Made by a program: the position numbers and the translations under genes. A stretch of 64,000 bases of DNA from Phocoena phocoena. Taxonomy: Eukaryota; Chordata; Mammalia; Artiodactyla; Phocoenidae. Positions 22,726 to 35,932 of this stretch are shown one piece after another. Positions within the stretch are counted from its first letter, which is position 1, and each line of letters starts with the position of its first letter. Below the pieces are notes generated by a model. The model was not told where the DNA came from. It searched no databases and saw only the letters and a list, made by a program, of their open reading frames with translations. The stretch spans positions 23,527,668 to 23,591,667 of the forward strand of contig NC_089234.1 in NCBI RefSeq assembly GCF_963924675.1, read 5' to 3'.

Positions 22726-24332
22726 CCCATCCTGACAATGAATGAACCACTCACTGGCAGAATCCTATGGATGAAGACCAAACCTCTCTAACTGATTCTG
22801 ATATTACTTTTTCATTATAATGATTTCTTTATCCTAACCCTTGTTTTCCACATCTCTGCCTCTTTATTACCCAGATTATAGCATTCCAAGAGTGAAAAAT
22901 AAATATTCTCTTCTTTAAAGGAATCTGGTAGATAAAAACCTTGAATTGAAAAGGAAAACATAGGTGGTAATAGAAGGAATGTGACAACAACATCTATATC
23001 TAAAGAATTCCTCCTTTATTATATTTTTATATGCTTGGGATTCCCAACATTTGATTTACCAGTTTCAAATTATAAAAACACCTATGTTGCAAACAATTAG
23101 GGCTACCTGGAAAGAAAAGCTGTGCTTTTTCTACCTTGCCCATTACAAAGCTTGCCCATCTCTCTGTGGCTTGCAAATAGCATAATGCTTGTCTAGGAAC
23201 CTCACATCTCCTGACACATGTACAGAATAAGGCTGTATTTGAGCAGAGATCCTGCAAACCAATAACTGAATGGTTCTTTCCAAAAGTGGAGAGAGAGAAG
23301 TCAAGGTCTCTGTTCCCTCCAGCATAGGAAAGGAGAGCAGAGGGTGCCAGCAACTGGGAACCAATCCATTTTGTGTTCAGCTCCATTTATATGCTACAGA
23401 AAGAGAAACAGCAAAATACTGTTGCATCAAAGAAAATTGCAGCAATTTTTAATTACACACTTAATCATCCTCTTCCAGAAGGGCAAGCAATCTTTCACGA
23501 CATTTTTACATATTTGAAGGCAGCACTGAGTGAGCACAGGGCAGGATGTTGGGTTTATTAGATGTCACAGATAATTTCAACTGACACCTATGCGTTGATT
23601 CAAAGGACAAGAGCATTTTAAGGGCTGTGAGTGCCAGACACTAAGGCGACATGCAATGTCCAGTCTCAGAATTTATTTTCCTTCATTTATCCACTCAGTT
23701 AATTTGCTACAACTAATCCTATGAGGTATAATTTTTTAAATATTAGAGATTTAGAGACAAAGGCCAGTATCTACTTCAAAAGAGCTCACAGTGTAATTAT
23801 TGAAGAAAACGTATCAATAATAAGTTGAAATTTACCGAGATAAGAGCATTAATGGAGGCACAGGGCAGGGTGAGATTGTCCTGATCTGAGGCAAGTAATA
23901 ATGAAGGTTTCTGATTTCTCAGAAAGATTTAGAAGGCTTTAAGTAGGGTTTTGAGGGATAGATAGGAGTTTGGAACAGACAATATGGTCTTCTATGTTTG
24001 TTTGTATGTTTTCCCAAGAGCACATTTCAGAAGAGAAGGGGTGGCTTCCAGTTAGAGGAAAAAATACCTTCAAAAGCCTGTAGGTATTTGTTAAAAGGTA
24101 ACATTTTACCTTTTATGGTAGGAATGACCAAAGGCATATGTAGTCTACAGATGTTGAATTACTTTCCATAGTTCTTTCAGCATAGAACCTTTGTTTCTGT
24201 GATGCAATTGAATGCAATCAAGGTAACATATCAGGACAAAGCTGGGATTCTTGTAGTTGGCTTTGGTTTGACTCTTGAAATGTATTAACTTTTTAAAGTG
24301 CCTTAACCTTTTTGGAGTTCCTAGTCTGGCTA
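22726..24332. other. Unique, gene-free stretch
   Basis: No gene recognised. The part 23700-23960 has blocks (AAAAGAGCTCACAGTGTAA, AAGTAGGGTTTTGAGGGATAG) like those in old interspersed repeats, too diverged to name. Confidence 0.5.
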
Positions 24333-25205
24333 TATTTTTTTTAATTGTCACAAAATATATATAACATAAAATTTACCATCCTAACCCTTTTTAAATGCAC
24401 AGTTCAGTGGCATTAAGTATATCTAAATTGTTGTGCTACCATCACCACCATCCACTGAATCCTTTTCATCTTGCAGAACTTGAACTCTACCTATTAAACA
24501 ATAACTCCCCATTACCACCTCACTCAAGTCCCTGGCAACCACAATTCAATTCTACTTTCTGTCTCTATGAACTTGACGACTCTAAGTACCTCATATAATT
24601 GGAATCCTGCAATATTTGTTCTTTTGTGACTGACTCCTTTCACTTAGCACAATACCCTCAATATCCATGTCGTGGCACATGTCAGAATTTCCTTCCATTG
24701 TATGTACACACCATATTTTGTTTTTCCATCACCCAACCATGGATACTTGCACTGCTTTTACCTCTTTGCTACTGTAAATAATGCTGCTATAAAAATAGGT
24801 ATAACAGGGACTTCCCTGGTGGCAGAGTGGTTGGGAGTCCGCCTGTCAATGCAGGAGACACGGTTTGGAGCCCTGGTCCGGGAAGATCCCACATGTGTCA
24901 GAGCAGCTAAGCCCATGCACCACAACTACTGAGCCTGTGCACTGCAACTACTGAACCCCATGCACCAAAAGCCCGTCCTCCACAACAAGAGAAGCCACCG
25001 CAATGAGAAGCCCGCGCACCGCAACAAAGAGCAGGCCCCACTCGCCGCAACTAGAGAAAGCCCGCGCACAGGAACAAAGACCCAATGCAGACATACACAC
25101 ATAAATAAGTAAATGATGGGTATAACAAATATCTCTTTGAGACCTTGCTTTCAATTCTTTTGAATATACACCCAGAAGTGTAATTGCTGGATCATATGGT
25201 TCTTT
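24333..25205 (-). repeat. L1M 3' end, antisense, split by a SINE
   Basis: Reads TATATAACATAAAATTTACC, GTTCAGTGGCATTAAG, CTACCATCACCACCATCCA, CCCCTGGCAACCAC-like, CACTTAGCACAATACCCTC and, after the SINE, TCTTTGAGACCTTGC and TAATTGCTGGATCATATGG. This is the standard antisense order of an old L1M 3' end. Confidence 0.85.
24807..25117 (+). mobile_element. CHR-type SINE, long form, inside L1M
   Basis: About 310 bp with the tRNA-like head, a diverged B box region and repeated CACAACTACTGAGCC-like body units, ending ACATAAATAAGTAAATG. Flanked by AGGTATAACA (24797-24806) and GGGTATAACA (25118-25127). It inserted into the pre-existing L1M. Confidence 0.9.
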
Positions 25206-25279
25206 TTTCTTTAACAGTGAAACTTAGGATGTACCTAGGGTATCTGACTCTGCCCTGTGGGGAAATGTCTTGGTACTCC

Positions 25280-25420
25280 AAGTCAGAAAACATAGGCTCT
25301 CACCAAATTTGTACCATTAACTTGCCACATAATTTTGAGTAAGTCCCTTTACCTTTTTGGATCTTGGTTTCTGTGTTAAAAAGAAGTTGGACTATATATT
25401 ATCCGAGTACATTTTAGCAC
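25280..25420 (+). repeat. MIR SINE fragment
   Basis: ACTTGCCACATAATTTTGAG, AAGTCCCTTTACC and GATCTTGGTTTCTGTGTT follow the central MIR order. Confidence 0.5.
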
Positions 25421-25639
25421 TGGCACTCCATGGTTCTATACTTGTGGTAGGAGTGTCTTCTCTCAGACTGCCGAAGAAACTAAACTTGGCTTGTCCATTA
25501 TGACATTGTGCACCCATGCTCTGCCTTCCTAGATAGGGTGGAATGGCAGGGATGGGGAGTGGTGTAGTTAGAAAAGCAAATTTAAACTTGCAACACTTAA
25601 CCCACACTACGTTACGTAGTCTGATTAGGAGCTACCATG

Positions 25640-25860
25640 TCCTAGAGACCCTTTGGCAGTGGCAATCCAGCAATGGGGAGTGCAGCTTCTGGAACAAGAC
25701 CGCCTGGGTTTGAGTCCTTGACTTCCACGTATTAGCTCTTTGACCTCAGGCAAGTTGTCAAGTTATCCTGTGCCTCAGTTTCCAAACTGTGAGAATAATA
25801 TACACTCTATGGGATCGTTGTGTTAAATGAATAAAGCACCTAGAAAAGTGCCTGCCCCTT
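25640..25860 (+). repeat. MIR SINE
   Basis: Forward MIR with CCTGGGTTTGAGTCC, TGACCTCAGGCAAGTTG, GTGCCTCAGTTTCC and ATAAAGCACCTAGAAAAGTG blocks in order. Confidence 0.75.
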
Positions 25861-26062
25861 GCCTGTGATCTTCTCCTTGACCTTGCTCACGCTATTTCCT
25901 CCTCCTTAGTAAACTCTGCTTCTCTTTGCTTGGCAAATAGTAAGTGTTAGGAATCTGAATCCTGGAGCTCACGTTCTCTGCCCTCACCTTTATTTTAACC
26001 TCTATCTCTCATCCTCTTCTTCCCCCATATACCTCCCTCATTCCTCCCATCTTGCTCTACAT

Positions 26063-26068
<6 letters not shown>

Positions 26069-26100
<32 letters not shown>
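26069..26100. repeat. (TG)16 microsatellite
   Basis: Sixteen uninterrupted TG units, followed by CGTG. Confidence 0.98.
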
Positions 26101-26105
<5 letters not shown>

Positions 26106-26389
26106 CCTCACTTCTCCATTCAGTGTTTCCCATTCCTCCTGCCACCTTCCAGTCTTTCTTTCACTTTCTTTATCTTTCTTCTGGCTCCTACATCGAGATA
26201 AGCTCCTCTCTGTAGGTAAAGCATTCTAAGATTCTCAAATAAAATGAGGTCACAGATATAAGTTGCTAGCTCCCATAAAGGTCAAGGATACTTGTCTAGC
26301 CTTTCCAGGGACTCTCAATACATACTAAACAACTTGGGTGGGTGCATAAACAAACACTTTCATACAGGAGTTGACTCTCCCTTTAGAGA

Positions 26390-26620
26390 TTAACAATGAT
26401 GCTACCATTTGTTGAGGGTGTACAATTGTCAAGAACTATTCTAGACATTTAACAAATCTTAACCCATTTATGATACAAAAAAGTCATCCATGATTTACAG
26501 ATCAGAAATCTGAGGTACAAAGAAGGTAATTAATTTGCCAAGTTCACATGGCTGAAAAGTGGCAGTGGTGAAGTTCAACTCAGGCAATCTAGTTCAAAAC
26601 CCCATTCTCAACCATTCGCC
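26390..26620 (-). repeat. MIR SINE
   Basis: Reversed MIR: AAGAACTATTCTAGACATTT, then ATGATTTACAGATCAGAAATC, TAATTTGCCAAGTTCACATG and GCAATCTAGTTC. Confidence 0.7.
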
Positions 26621-26839
26621 CCCCAGTTCCCACACAGGTCAACTCAAATCTCACTTTCCCCTGGAAGACAGTCTTGACTACGTTAGTTCATGTGTCATAT
26701 CCCACATGACAGAACGTAGCACCTACATTACAGAATGTTCTATATTCTTCATTCCTATGCAGCAGAAAGCATAAGCCACCAGAAAACATGAGATGTGGAC
26801 CCAGGAGGGGAAAGTGTGTTTCAAGCTGCCATGTTCTAG

Positions 26840-26980
26840 CTGTTTGTCTTGGGTCAACTTAACTTCTCTGGGTCTAGTTTTCTGCCATAACAATATTTTT
26901 CTCTTGAAGTTCCTATGAAGGTCCAATGAAGAAACATAAAATAATTTTGTAATTTTAAGGCACTGTCCCAATATTTTTCA
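26840..26980 (+). repeat. MIR SINE remnant
   Basis: TTGGGTCAACTTAACTTCTC, CTGGGTCTAGTTTTCTG and AAGGCACTGTCCCAATAT fit a diverged forward MIR. Confidence 0.5.
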
Positions 26981-28089
26981 TGCCTCTCATTCTCTCTCTC
27001 TCTCTGTCTGTACCTAATTAGGTTATGTCTCAAATTCAGGGCAATTCTTGTCTCTTCCTTTTTTCTCTCCCACAGCTTTCACAATTTTTCTTTGCTTATG
27101 ACTTTTGCTAGGACATTGGTTGCTAAGCAGACTTGCTGAACGCTGAAACATTCGGGGTCCCAGTCGTTATTAACCTCCAAAGCTTTATTTCCCAGTGGAC
27201 CCCCAGCCCGAAGACGACTCAGGAACCCAACAGGTCTTCTGGCCCTGGAGACTTGCCTGGCCTAGCACTCTGATAGTATTACATTGGAGGCACAGAACAC
27301 CATTTATATTAAAGTCACACTGATTTAGATTCTACTTAGTTACATCATTCAGACATGGTAAATGTGCTTCTAATTCAGAATGTTGCCTTGGGCGACATTG
27401 TGAACTTGGTAAGTTTCTCTTTCTTGTCTAACCCTTGCATTCCTCTCCCCTCCAAATCTGCATGTAGAATTCCCATGATCGTTGGATCTTCTTTAGGGTA
27501 AATTAATCTTTTGATTTGTGTGTATGTGTGTGTTACCATAAAATGGAGATTTATGCTTTATTTATTCCTAGTGCAGATGACCAGTTTAATTGAAGTCTTT
27601 GGATGACTATAATTTTGCGTAAGGCATTAGCTCCAACGGTGGAAATGTTAGGCATTCCATTGGTGTTAGGATCATAGACGAAGGGAATTTGAGACAGATA
27701 AACATTTCAAAACTCATCAGAAAAAGTGGGAAACGGATTATGCCTCTTCTACTTATCTGTAAGGCAAGTTCATTCTTGATTTAAACGTTGAGAAGTTCTG
27801 AATAATTATTTCTCTTGTGAACTTTCAGAATTTTTTCTATCCCAATAAAAATGAGCTGATCCTAATTTGAAGTTCATTGCTGCATTGCAATTTGAATAAA
27901 GCTTCTAAAGGTTATTATTTGAGTCTTCAGCTTGAAAAACAACACATCTAGTTGCCATGTGTTCACTAGAGTCAATTTCCTAAGACTTACTGAGCATCTC
28001 CTTAGCACAGTAGGTTATTTAAGCTAAAAAAGATAGGCGTTGTCTCCCTCTAGATGCTTATGCGTATGCAGAACCATGAAGAACAACGC
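26981..28089. other. Unique, gene-free stretch
   Basis: A short CT-rich run at 26990-27006; otherwise no repeat family or coding sequence recognised. A GGTAAGT donor-like site at about 27409 ends a short open stretch, judged chance. Confidence 0.5.
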
Positions 28090-28260
28090 GAACGGAGAAA
28101 TCTGAGTTTAAGTTTTGGCAGTGAAACTTACTAGTTAAGACATTTTTTAACCTCTTGCACCTCAATTGCTTTCTCTGTAAAATAGGAATTTTAAGTCTAA
28201 TATCCCAGATATCCTGTTTTATGAGTAACTTAAAATGAGACAATATAAGAAAGTGCAGGG
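28090..28260 (+). repeat. MIR SINE remnant
   Basis: Contains TTAACCTCTTGCACCTCAATTG and TTCTCTGTAAAATAGG, the central MIR block, with a diverged 3' part. Confidence 0.6.
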
Positions 28261-28756
28261 CATATCATCGTCTCTCAAACAACTAACAGTTCTCTTTTTG
28301 TCTATAATATACTGCAGATTATGAGGAGTTTCATAACGTAAGTGCAAAGTACCACAAAAGACTATGGGGAAGAGATTAATTCTGAGCAAGAGATGTCGTA
28401 TTGTCAAGCTGTATCATTACATCCAATAGGACTCTTACATGTTACACTTTTTTAAAAATCTCAACTTTATTTTCTAGAGTCCATTAATCTCTCAATTTAA
28501 AATATGTAGAGAGTTTGGTTTTAGAAAAAATGTCTTCAAAGAACATAGTTTCCAATTCAGACTCTCCACCATGTCAGAGAATCTATGCTTGCCCAGGAAA
28601 CGGAGTTTTTCTCACTCTGCCTTTTCTATCGTCCTCTACCTCATTCCCTTTCTAAGCCGTATCCAGTCAACCTGATGGGATCCTTGGGCATTATTCCTAA
28701 GCCTTACCATGCATCTCCCACAATCAAAGCCTCTGCAATTTATAGTCATGCTTCAA

Positions 28757-28788
<32 letters not shown>

Positions 28789-28794
28789 ACACAC
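28757..28794. repeat. (AC)13 AG (AC)5 microsatellite
   Basis: AC units at 28757-28782 and 28785-28794 with one AG interruption. Confidence 0.97.
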
Positions 28795-28799
28795 TGAGT

Positions 28800-30149
28800 T
28801 CTCAGTTACGTTTCTGGGTTTTTGTTGTTTGGGTTTTTTGGGGGCGGGGTGGGGAGGGTGGGCAGAGATCATTAATTCAAACTCCTGGACTCTCAGTTGA
28901 TGTCTACTACTTGGAAGACAACGTAGATTACGTAATATTCCCTCACTCATTCCTTCTTGTGTTTTGGGCTTTTTAAAAAAATTGTTGTTGTTTTTCTTTG
29001 TTTCTGTTTTTCCTGTTACGTTTGGATTACACCCACTCTCACCGAATTCTCAAATACCCATGTTATGCTCTACACTGTTCAAACCTAACCAGGAACTTTC
29101 CATATTCTTTTCTCATTTTCAGATAAATGAATGGATGGCTGGTGGAGGCACACGGAGTCCATGCATCAGAAAGGAAACTTCCACAAAGCTTACGTGGATT
29201 CTCAGAGCCAAAGCCACATTGTCAGAAAAGGCCCATCCTCATTCACATGCACACAAATGTTACTTTGTTCCTTACAATAAAGAAGTTAAGTGAACATTTG
29301 ATTTCCCAGCAAATGCAAACATTCACTGGCCAACTCTGCATAAGGAGAGATCTAAGCATATGCAATGGGCAGGCTTCCACTATTTTGAAAAGTTTCGTTT
29401 AGGCAGACCTGAATTCATACTTCTACCTGTGTACACTGAAGGACATGTGTGTCTGAAGTAGGGCAACGTTTTACTTCTGTCTCCAACTCCAGTGCTTACT
29501 ATGACGCCTTGTATGTTTTGCTATCTTTTGTGACGATAGGAGTTGTTTTTTGCACACAACACCTTGTAACAAGTAATTTAAAAAATGAGTTTCTACATCT
29601 TCCATTTTATTTATTTTATTACTATTTGATTAGTTATTGATTTACAAATAGCTATGCATTACAGGATTAAAAAAAAAATCTTTCTTTGCCGCTTTGTATA
29701 TTACTTGCGTCCGCCTGGCTTCCAGCCAATAAAACCATTGAGTATCATCATCTTACCTCCGACAGCCCCACCCAAGAAAAAGCAATAAAGTACATAATTA
29801 TACAGAGGGCTTGCTGTACATTTGCTTGGTGTATGTTGACCTTCTCTCTGTATTAGACCCTACATAGGGGCAGCTACCATGCAGTAGGTTTCATGTGACA
29901 TCCTTGAGCCATAATGTTCTCCTCTATATAATGGGAATAACTATTCTGAACACTTAGGGTTAGAATGGAGACTTAGGGAGAGTTATTTTTTTTTAAGTCA
30001 CACATTGCTATATAAATGTTATATTTGTATCATGTTCTTTCCCAGCTTATTTTCACTTCATTTTGACAAACATATCTTTTTTGGAAAGGCAAGGTCCTGA
30101 AGACTTTTCAAATTCTGTTATGAACCCCTACAATGATATTCTATAGTCT
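28800..30149. other. Unique, gene-free stretch with a possible terminal-exon-like signal
   Basis: No coding gene recognised. A pyrimidine-rich acceptor-like TTTTCTCATTTTCAG ends at 29123, and an AATAAA signal lies at about 29276. A MIR-like fragment (ATAATGTTCTCCTCTATATAATG) lies at about 29880-29960. Confidence 0.45.
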
Positions 30150-30680
30150 TCATGGCCTAAAAAATAAAACATAATATGTAATTGCAGCCTAATGTATTTT
30201 TGGTTACAAACAAAGAAGTGATTTCAAGGAAGTTTAAGCAAATAAATATATTTCTGTACTTAGATGTTTAAGATCAAATGACTATCTCACAAAGCCCAAG
30301 GGCAAGGCATATTGCCGGCCTTAGCAAAAGACTAAAACAAGGCGTCAAAAAGATTTCATAAATGAAGCTGGAGAGGCCTCTCGGCTTTACATTCAGAACT
30401 CTGCTCTCTGCTTCTCTCTGTGTGTCTGCTTCTCCATGACCATGGTGGAGGATAATGCCACACAGCTCCCAGATATATACAACTGCTGTTGAAGCAAACA
30501 CACTTCAAGATTCCAAAGCGAGAAATTCTATTTCCACTTGGTTAAATTTCCACTTACGGTCCATGTCTATGGCTGTACCTGTTCATCCCTATTGGTAGAT
30601 GGGGTGGGCTCAGGATGTGGTGGAACTGTTTTCCAAAGAAGATGGTTTCTATAAGTTGCACAGATACCTCAAAAGTTGCC
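30150..30680 (+). repeat. Probable old mammalian interspersed repeat
   Basis: TTTTTGGTTACAAACAAAG, AGGAAGTTTAAGCAAATAAAT, CTCTGCTTCTCTCTGTGTG and CATGACCATGGTGG blocks are in the order of a common old mammalian repeat. Family not named. Confidence 0.4.
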
Positions 30681-31454
30681 TGGAACAATTACATTTTCTT
30701 CTATCATATTTTCTAATCACTTTACCTATCAGGAAGATTCTAAGTTTGTACAGAACCATGTATGATGGTCAATAAGCCATAAAGGAATATCCCTTCCTTA
30801 AGGTACCCCACAATCACCACAGTTCACATTGGTACTTGAGAAATATTTGGAAAGACACACTGACATGCACTACATACAGGAAAACCAGACCAAAAATATA
30901 AATATATATTAAATATTGCATATGTTTATATATGAAATATACAAAAAGTTATATGTAAATGATATTGTGTATGTTCATATAATATTAATTTTAACTTAAG
31001 CCAAGCTCTGAATGGAAGTAAACCATGAATTATACACAGATCAGTATGTTGGAAAGAGGCAGAAATGTCGATGTAAGTGTCCTTTGGGCCAGATGAAAAG
31101 GATAAGGGAAAACACAATGAATGACTATCAGTCTTTCCTATATTTGAGAAGCCTCACCTACTATGCTTTATCATGAAAACTCCATAGATTGGGGAGCATT
31201 TACGATGGCTGGAAGCTGTCTTATGAACATTCAAGATTGCTTCTACCTAGAAAAATGAGGAATTCTGACCTAAGGCAAAAGAGAAAGAAGGATTTGGAGA
31301 GAGGGCTGTTCTTTCTTAGATCACCCTTCCAAAGGGAATATGCACATTTCAGTGTTGCTATCCATTTTTATTGACTTGGGAATCTCCGTCATGGTGGATG
31401 TATGAGACTTAAAATGCTTACCACCATAACACATGCCTTAAAGATGCATTATTG
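30681..31454. other. Unique, gene-free stretch
   Basis: AT-rich at 30895-30990; no gene or repeat family recognised. Confidence 0.5.
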
Positions 31455-31469
31455 TTATTATTATTTTTT

Positions 31470-31674
31470 TGTGTGTGTGTGTGGTATGCAGGCCTCTCAC
31501 CGCTGCAGCCTCTCCCGTTGCGGAGCACAGTCTCCGGACGCGCAGGCCCAGCAGCCACGGCTCACGGGCCCAGCCGCTCCGCGGCATGTGGGATCTTCCC
31601 GGACCGGGGCACGAACCTGTGTTCCCTGCATCGGCAGGCGGACTCCCAACCACTGCGCCACCAGGGAAGCCCTG
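31470..31674 (-). mobile_element. CHR-type SINE, short form
   Basis: Reversed copy whose tail has become a GT run on the plus strand (31471-31482). Head and B box (reversed) are near-consensus. Flanked by TTATTATTATTTTTT (31455-31469) and TATTATTATTTTTT (31675-31688). Confidence 0.92.
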
Positions 31675-31688
31675 TATTATTATTTTTT

Positions 31689-33952
31689 AACCAACATTAA
31701 CGTTTAAAAACTGAATAAAACCTCTGCTCCACGATCTACCAGATTATCTCTCCAGACAAAAAAATAGTGGAAGAACAAATTATCCAGCAAGATTCAGAGT
31801 CCAGGGGGAATGCGTTTCACACTGTTTCTTTTGAACTGGCATTTGTGTTTATACGCTTTCCTGCAGAGAGAGTTTGGGGAAGTAAGTTTTGCTCTAGGTT
31901 TTGTAGTTAACTCGTTGAGGACACTTCCGTTTCAGAAATGGGACAATGACCTGCAAATTAAATCAGATTTCTAGTTAATTGCCCTTGGATAGGATCCAGT
32001 TTGTGCAATATTGGCCTACCCAGTGTCTTTAAAAAGTGAAATTAATTGTCAACATTTAAAAAAATCTGGCCTTTTTATATTAGTATTTGGATTTCTGGCT
32101 TTATCTTAAAATTTCAAGAGATGTCTAATTTTACACAACATTTTGCTGAGCTGAGGAGAGGCTGCTGCTTCCTTTACTTTTCCTATGTTCTAGGTTTATC
32201 ATAGTCTTGAGCCTCAATTGTCTCCTCGATTCTGACGTTGCACACCAAGGTCATTTAATACAAGGCAAGGTATTCTGGCTCTTTTCCCAGGACTCTATTC
32301 AAAGATAGAACATCAAAGAAGGTCTGAGTGACCATATATTTCAAGAAAAGTTAGACATAGCATGTCTGTGGAAATAAAGAACACTCTTCCATATGTATAT
32401 ATATATGTAGGCAATGAAGTAATATAAGTGACCACTGTAAAATAAACCCAGTTGCTTCACCCATTTAAAAAAAAATACCAATAGGGACCACGTATTTGAC
32501 TCATGGATTTATTAGAGCTTTTCTATTTCAAACGCTCGATTATTCCACAGTAAATTCTGTTTGTTTTACTATTTTGACAGATGTAGCAAAATAATTTCTA
32601 TGTGGGCTTATGAAAATGAACAGTGGAAGAAAAGATAATATTGTTCTATAAAGAGAGGAATACTAAACTAGAGATAGGAACCCGAGGCTCGAACTAAGAT
32701 TTCCTAGATCGCAGCCCAGGACAATTTCTACTACTATTTCTACCATTTCTATTCTTTCTTAGACAAATTAATCAACAGTAGGGGCATTACTGAGCTCTTT
32801 GGGTCTCCAAGCCTCTTTTCACTTAAGAAAAAAAAAAGTACAAATCTCTTAAACATCACAAGAATCTCCTTTTCCATTTTCTCAATGACTTTACATTTTG
32901 CAAAGATAGTGTATATATTTTTTTCCTCTCTTCTATGAGCATGTCTCAGATCTCTTTGGAAACTTCTCTCTTCTGAGCTTGTAGAGTGTTTACTTTCTAC
33001 TGTCACGGAAACTACAAGTGAGTATTTTCTTACTTTAACAATAGGATAGGTTTGCTTCCCAAGACACACAGTAATTGTGTTTGGTGCAAAATTGCCTACT
33101 GCATTTTGACCATTAATGATTCGTGAAGTTTTCTAGTCTACTTGCAAACGCTGAGTTTTCTGTTTTCCAGTTTCTCCCTTTTCCAGCATGGAGAACTCCC
33201 TCGGGCAGAATACACAAGGGCTAGAAAGAGCAGAGGAGGGTAAATTTAAGGAGGGCAGTGTTTCAAGGAGTCTAAGGAAGACCCTCCAGAAAACATGCAC
33301 CCACACAGGGCAGAACTAAGGCTCCGAATGGGGCTCCTTTATAAAAGGAAAACAATGCAAAGTTTAGTGCTATAGGAATCAATCCTCCACTTCTTACTGT
33401 GTGTTTTTAAGTGAAGTTATGCTCTGTGAAACTAGGTAGGCGTGTTTATGCTGTGAGAAACATTTGTTTAAAGAAATCCTGACCTATAGATTTGCTCTAG
33501 GTGATCTGATCACAGTTATTCGCCTTCCTCAAAGTACAACACTAAGAATTGCATTAACAAATGCCAAATAGCTAGATTCATATCTAAATCTGCTAAAAGT
33601 CTGCCTGCATTTAGAGGAAGTTAGCAAGGTCAAATGGAGCCCAGAGTCTTGGAGTTCCTAAATAATAGAAATTGTACATTATTCTCTTCTAGGAAGAGAG
33701 ATTAGTACGAGAACTATGACTTCAATTACAAATTAAGCGGACAATTTCTGTTTCTTTTTTAAAATAAACATATCATCTAAATTAAGTGACTGATATGATG
33801 CTTCAAAAGCTATGCGGACCAAAAAGAATGACTGTAATTATATGCAATATGTTTAGTAGATAAAAACCCGTAGTAACAATAAAAGGAAACGGCCAGTTAC
33901 TATCACTGGGGGTGACACTTCTCCCAATCCTGCACTCGGAAAATTGACAGTT
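31689..33952. other. Long unique, gene-free stretch
   Basis: About 2.2 kb without a recognised repeat family, gene or RNA. Open frames such as 32749-33069 (minus) have no domain signature. Confidence 0.5.
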
Positions 33953-33964
33953 AAGAATGTAGAA

Positions 33965-35420
33965 CCAGGAGAGGGGGATCAAGATGCTGGAGTAGCAGGG
34001 CGTGGAGCTCACCTCCCCCCACAAACACATCAAAAATGCATCTACACGTGGAGCAATTCTCACAGGAAACTAACTGGAATCTGGCAGATCTCTTATGCAG
34101 CCAAAGGTGCAAGAAAGATCTTCAAATAATCAGGTAGGATGGAAAAGAAGGCATCAGGTCAGGTCTGACACCCTTGGGAGGGATCTGTAAGAAACAGAAG
34201 GTCCACACATGTGGACCCTCACCTTGGGGAGGGGACGGATCGACTCACAATCTGGGCATCCCAGTCCGGGGATCCTGCACAGGGGAGATAAGCCCCCTTG
34301 CTTGCTGGGAAATCTGCTGAGACCAACGGAAGACCTGGAGAAGCCTAGACTCTTTGCAAGGAGTGCCCACATGCTGGCTCACTAAGAATCGGGACAGAAA
34401 GAGCCATGCATTGGCCGCTGCCTCTTCCCCACACTTCCCAATCCTAAGGGGCAAATGCTCCAGCCCGACTCACTCCACACCACAGCCCGGCATGCGATCA
34501 GGGAAAAGATTTGGTCTAGCAGCACAGAGAGAGACAGGGACACCTGGGGTGTGATCCAGGCAAACCGTGGAGACCACTGTCAGCACACACACAGGGGCAG
34601 CGGCTTGAGCTGGACAGATGCCGTCAGTGCACACACCTGGCAGGCGGCACCACCAGAACGCGGAGTGGCTAAGCACTGAATCACGAGCAGACAGGCCCTG
34701 GGAGAGGACTGAGTCTAGCTCCTCAGAGACAACCCGGAGGGCCTGGGGTGTGATCCGGAGCCCATCGTCAGTGCATGCAGGCGGGTGGCAGCGGGTCCAG
34801 CCGCGGGAGACACTGTCAACGTGCACGGCAGGCGGCACCGCAAGAAGGTGCAGGAGCAGCGTGGAGCTGCATCTGGGGCGGACGGGTCCCAGGCAGCACT
34901 CAGCAATTCCTTTCCCAGTGAGAGCACCACAAAGCCACACCACGGCTGAGTGCTGGATCTGGGATGAACACGACAGAGAAAGGGAAGCGATCTTGGGCTG
35001 CTTCTAGGTGGAACTGCAGACACCTATACAGGCGGTACATAGGTTCACTGTGATGGCAAGGGCCTCACTAGCTTCAGCAATCACCTCCCTTGCAGCAGGG
35101 CACGCACTCAAAGGCAATGAAGCCTGATTGAACCCGACCCTCAGGGCTTCTACTCCAACAACTGGGAGCAGACCCCACCCGCCACAGAGCAGTGACAACC
35201 ACAGAGTAAAGAGGAAGCCCCCCACACACTCAGCAGAGGCACTAAACACTATAATACCAATTACACCCTCTATCAAAGGGATAACGGCCAGCACACAGGA
35301 AAGATACGGCAGGCATCCATACCAAAAACGGCCCTTGCACCAGAAATATGGGACACACACACAGTCTGCACAGGGATGCTCCTACATAAAAACACCCCTT
35401 CAAGACCACAGTAGATAACT
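33965..35420 (+). promoter_or_regulatory. L1 5' UTR
   Basis: GC-rich sequence upstream of the ORF1 remnant, opening with a GGAGAGGGGGATCAAGATG-like block, with CAGGGGCAGCGGC- and GCAGGCGGCACC-type blocks. A LINE 5' UTR carries an internal promoter; activity is not shown. Different sequence from the 5' UTR at 4229-5395, so a different L1 subfamily or age is likely. Confidence 0.65.
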
Positions 35421-35932
35421 GTTTCTTACAAATTCATAGAGACAGAGAAAGTTAAGTTTAAAAAAATTAAAGAAAAGCAGAGGAACTACTCCCAATTAAA
35501 AGAACTAGAGAAATCCCCTGAAAGAACAAATAATGAAACAGAGCCCACCAGTCTACAAGATCCCGAGTTCAAAGAGGAGGTAATAAAAATGCTAAAGGAA
35601 TTGACAAAGATTATCAATAGAAATGCAGATCACTGTAACAGGGAAATAGAAACTATAACGATGAACCAATCAAAATTAGACAATTCAATTGCCAAGATGA
35701 AAAACAATCTAGTAACAATAGATAGCAGGCTAAATGACACAGAGGAACAAATAAGTGATCTGAACAGTAGACAGGTAAATGAAAAAAAAAAAAAGAAATC
35801 AATATACAAGATACATGGGATGTTATAAAGCATGTCAACCTACATATAATAGGTGTTCCAGAAAAAGAAGGGGATCAAAAATATATTTAATAAAATTATG
35901 GCTGAAAACCTAAAGAAAGAAACAGATATCCA

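Noticed and set aside
27356..27409. Short open stretch ending in GGTAAGT as a coding exon
   Set aside because: Donor-like sites occur by chance at this frequency, and no acceptor, partner exon or protein similarity is visible.
28757..28794. Regular repeats as a CRISPR array
   Set aside because: They are simple dinucleotide microsatellites in a mammalian genome with no repeat-spacer structure.
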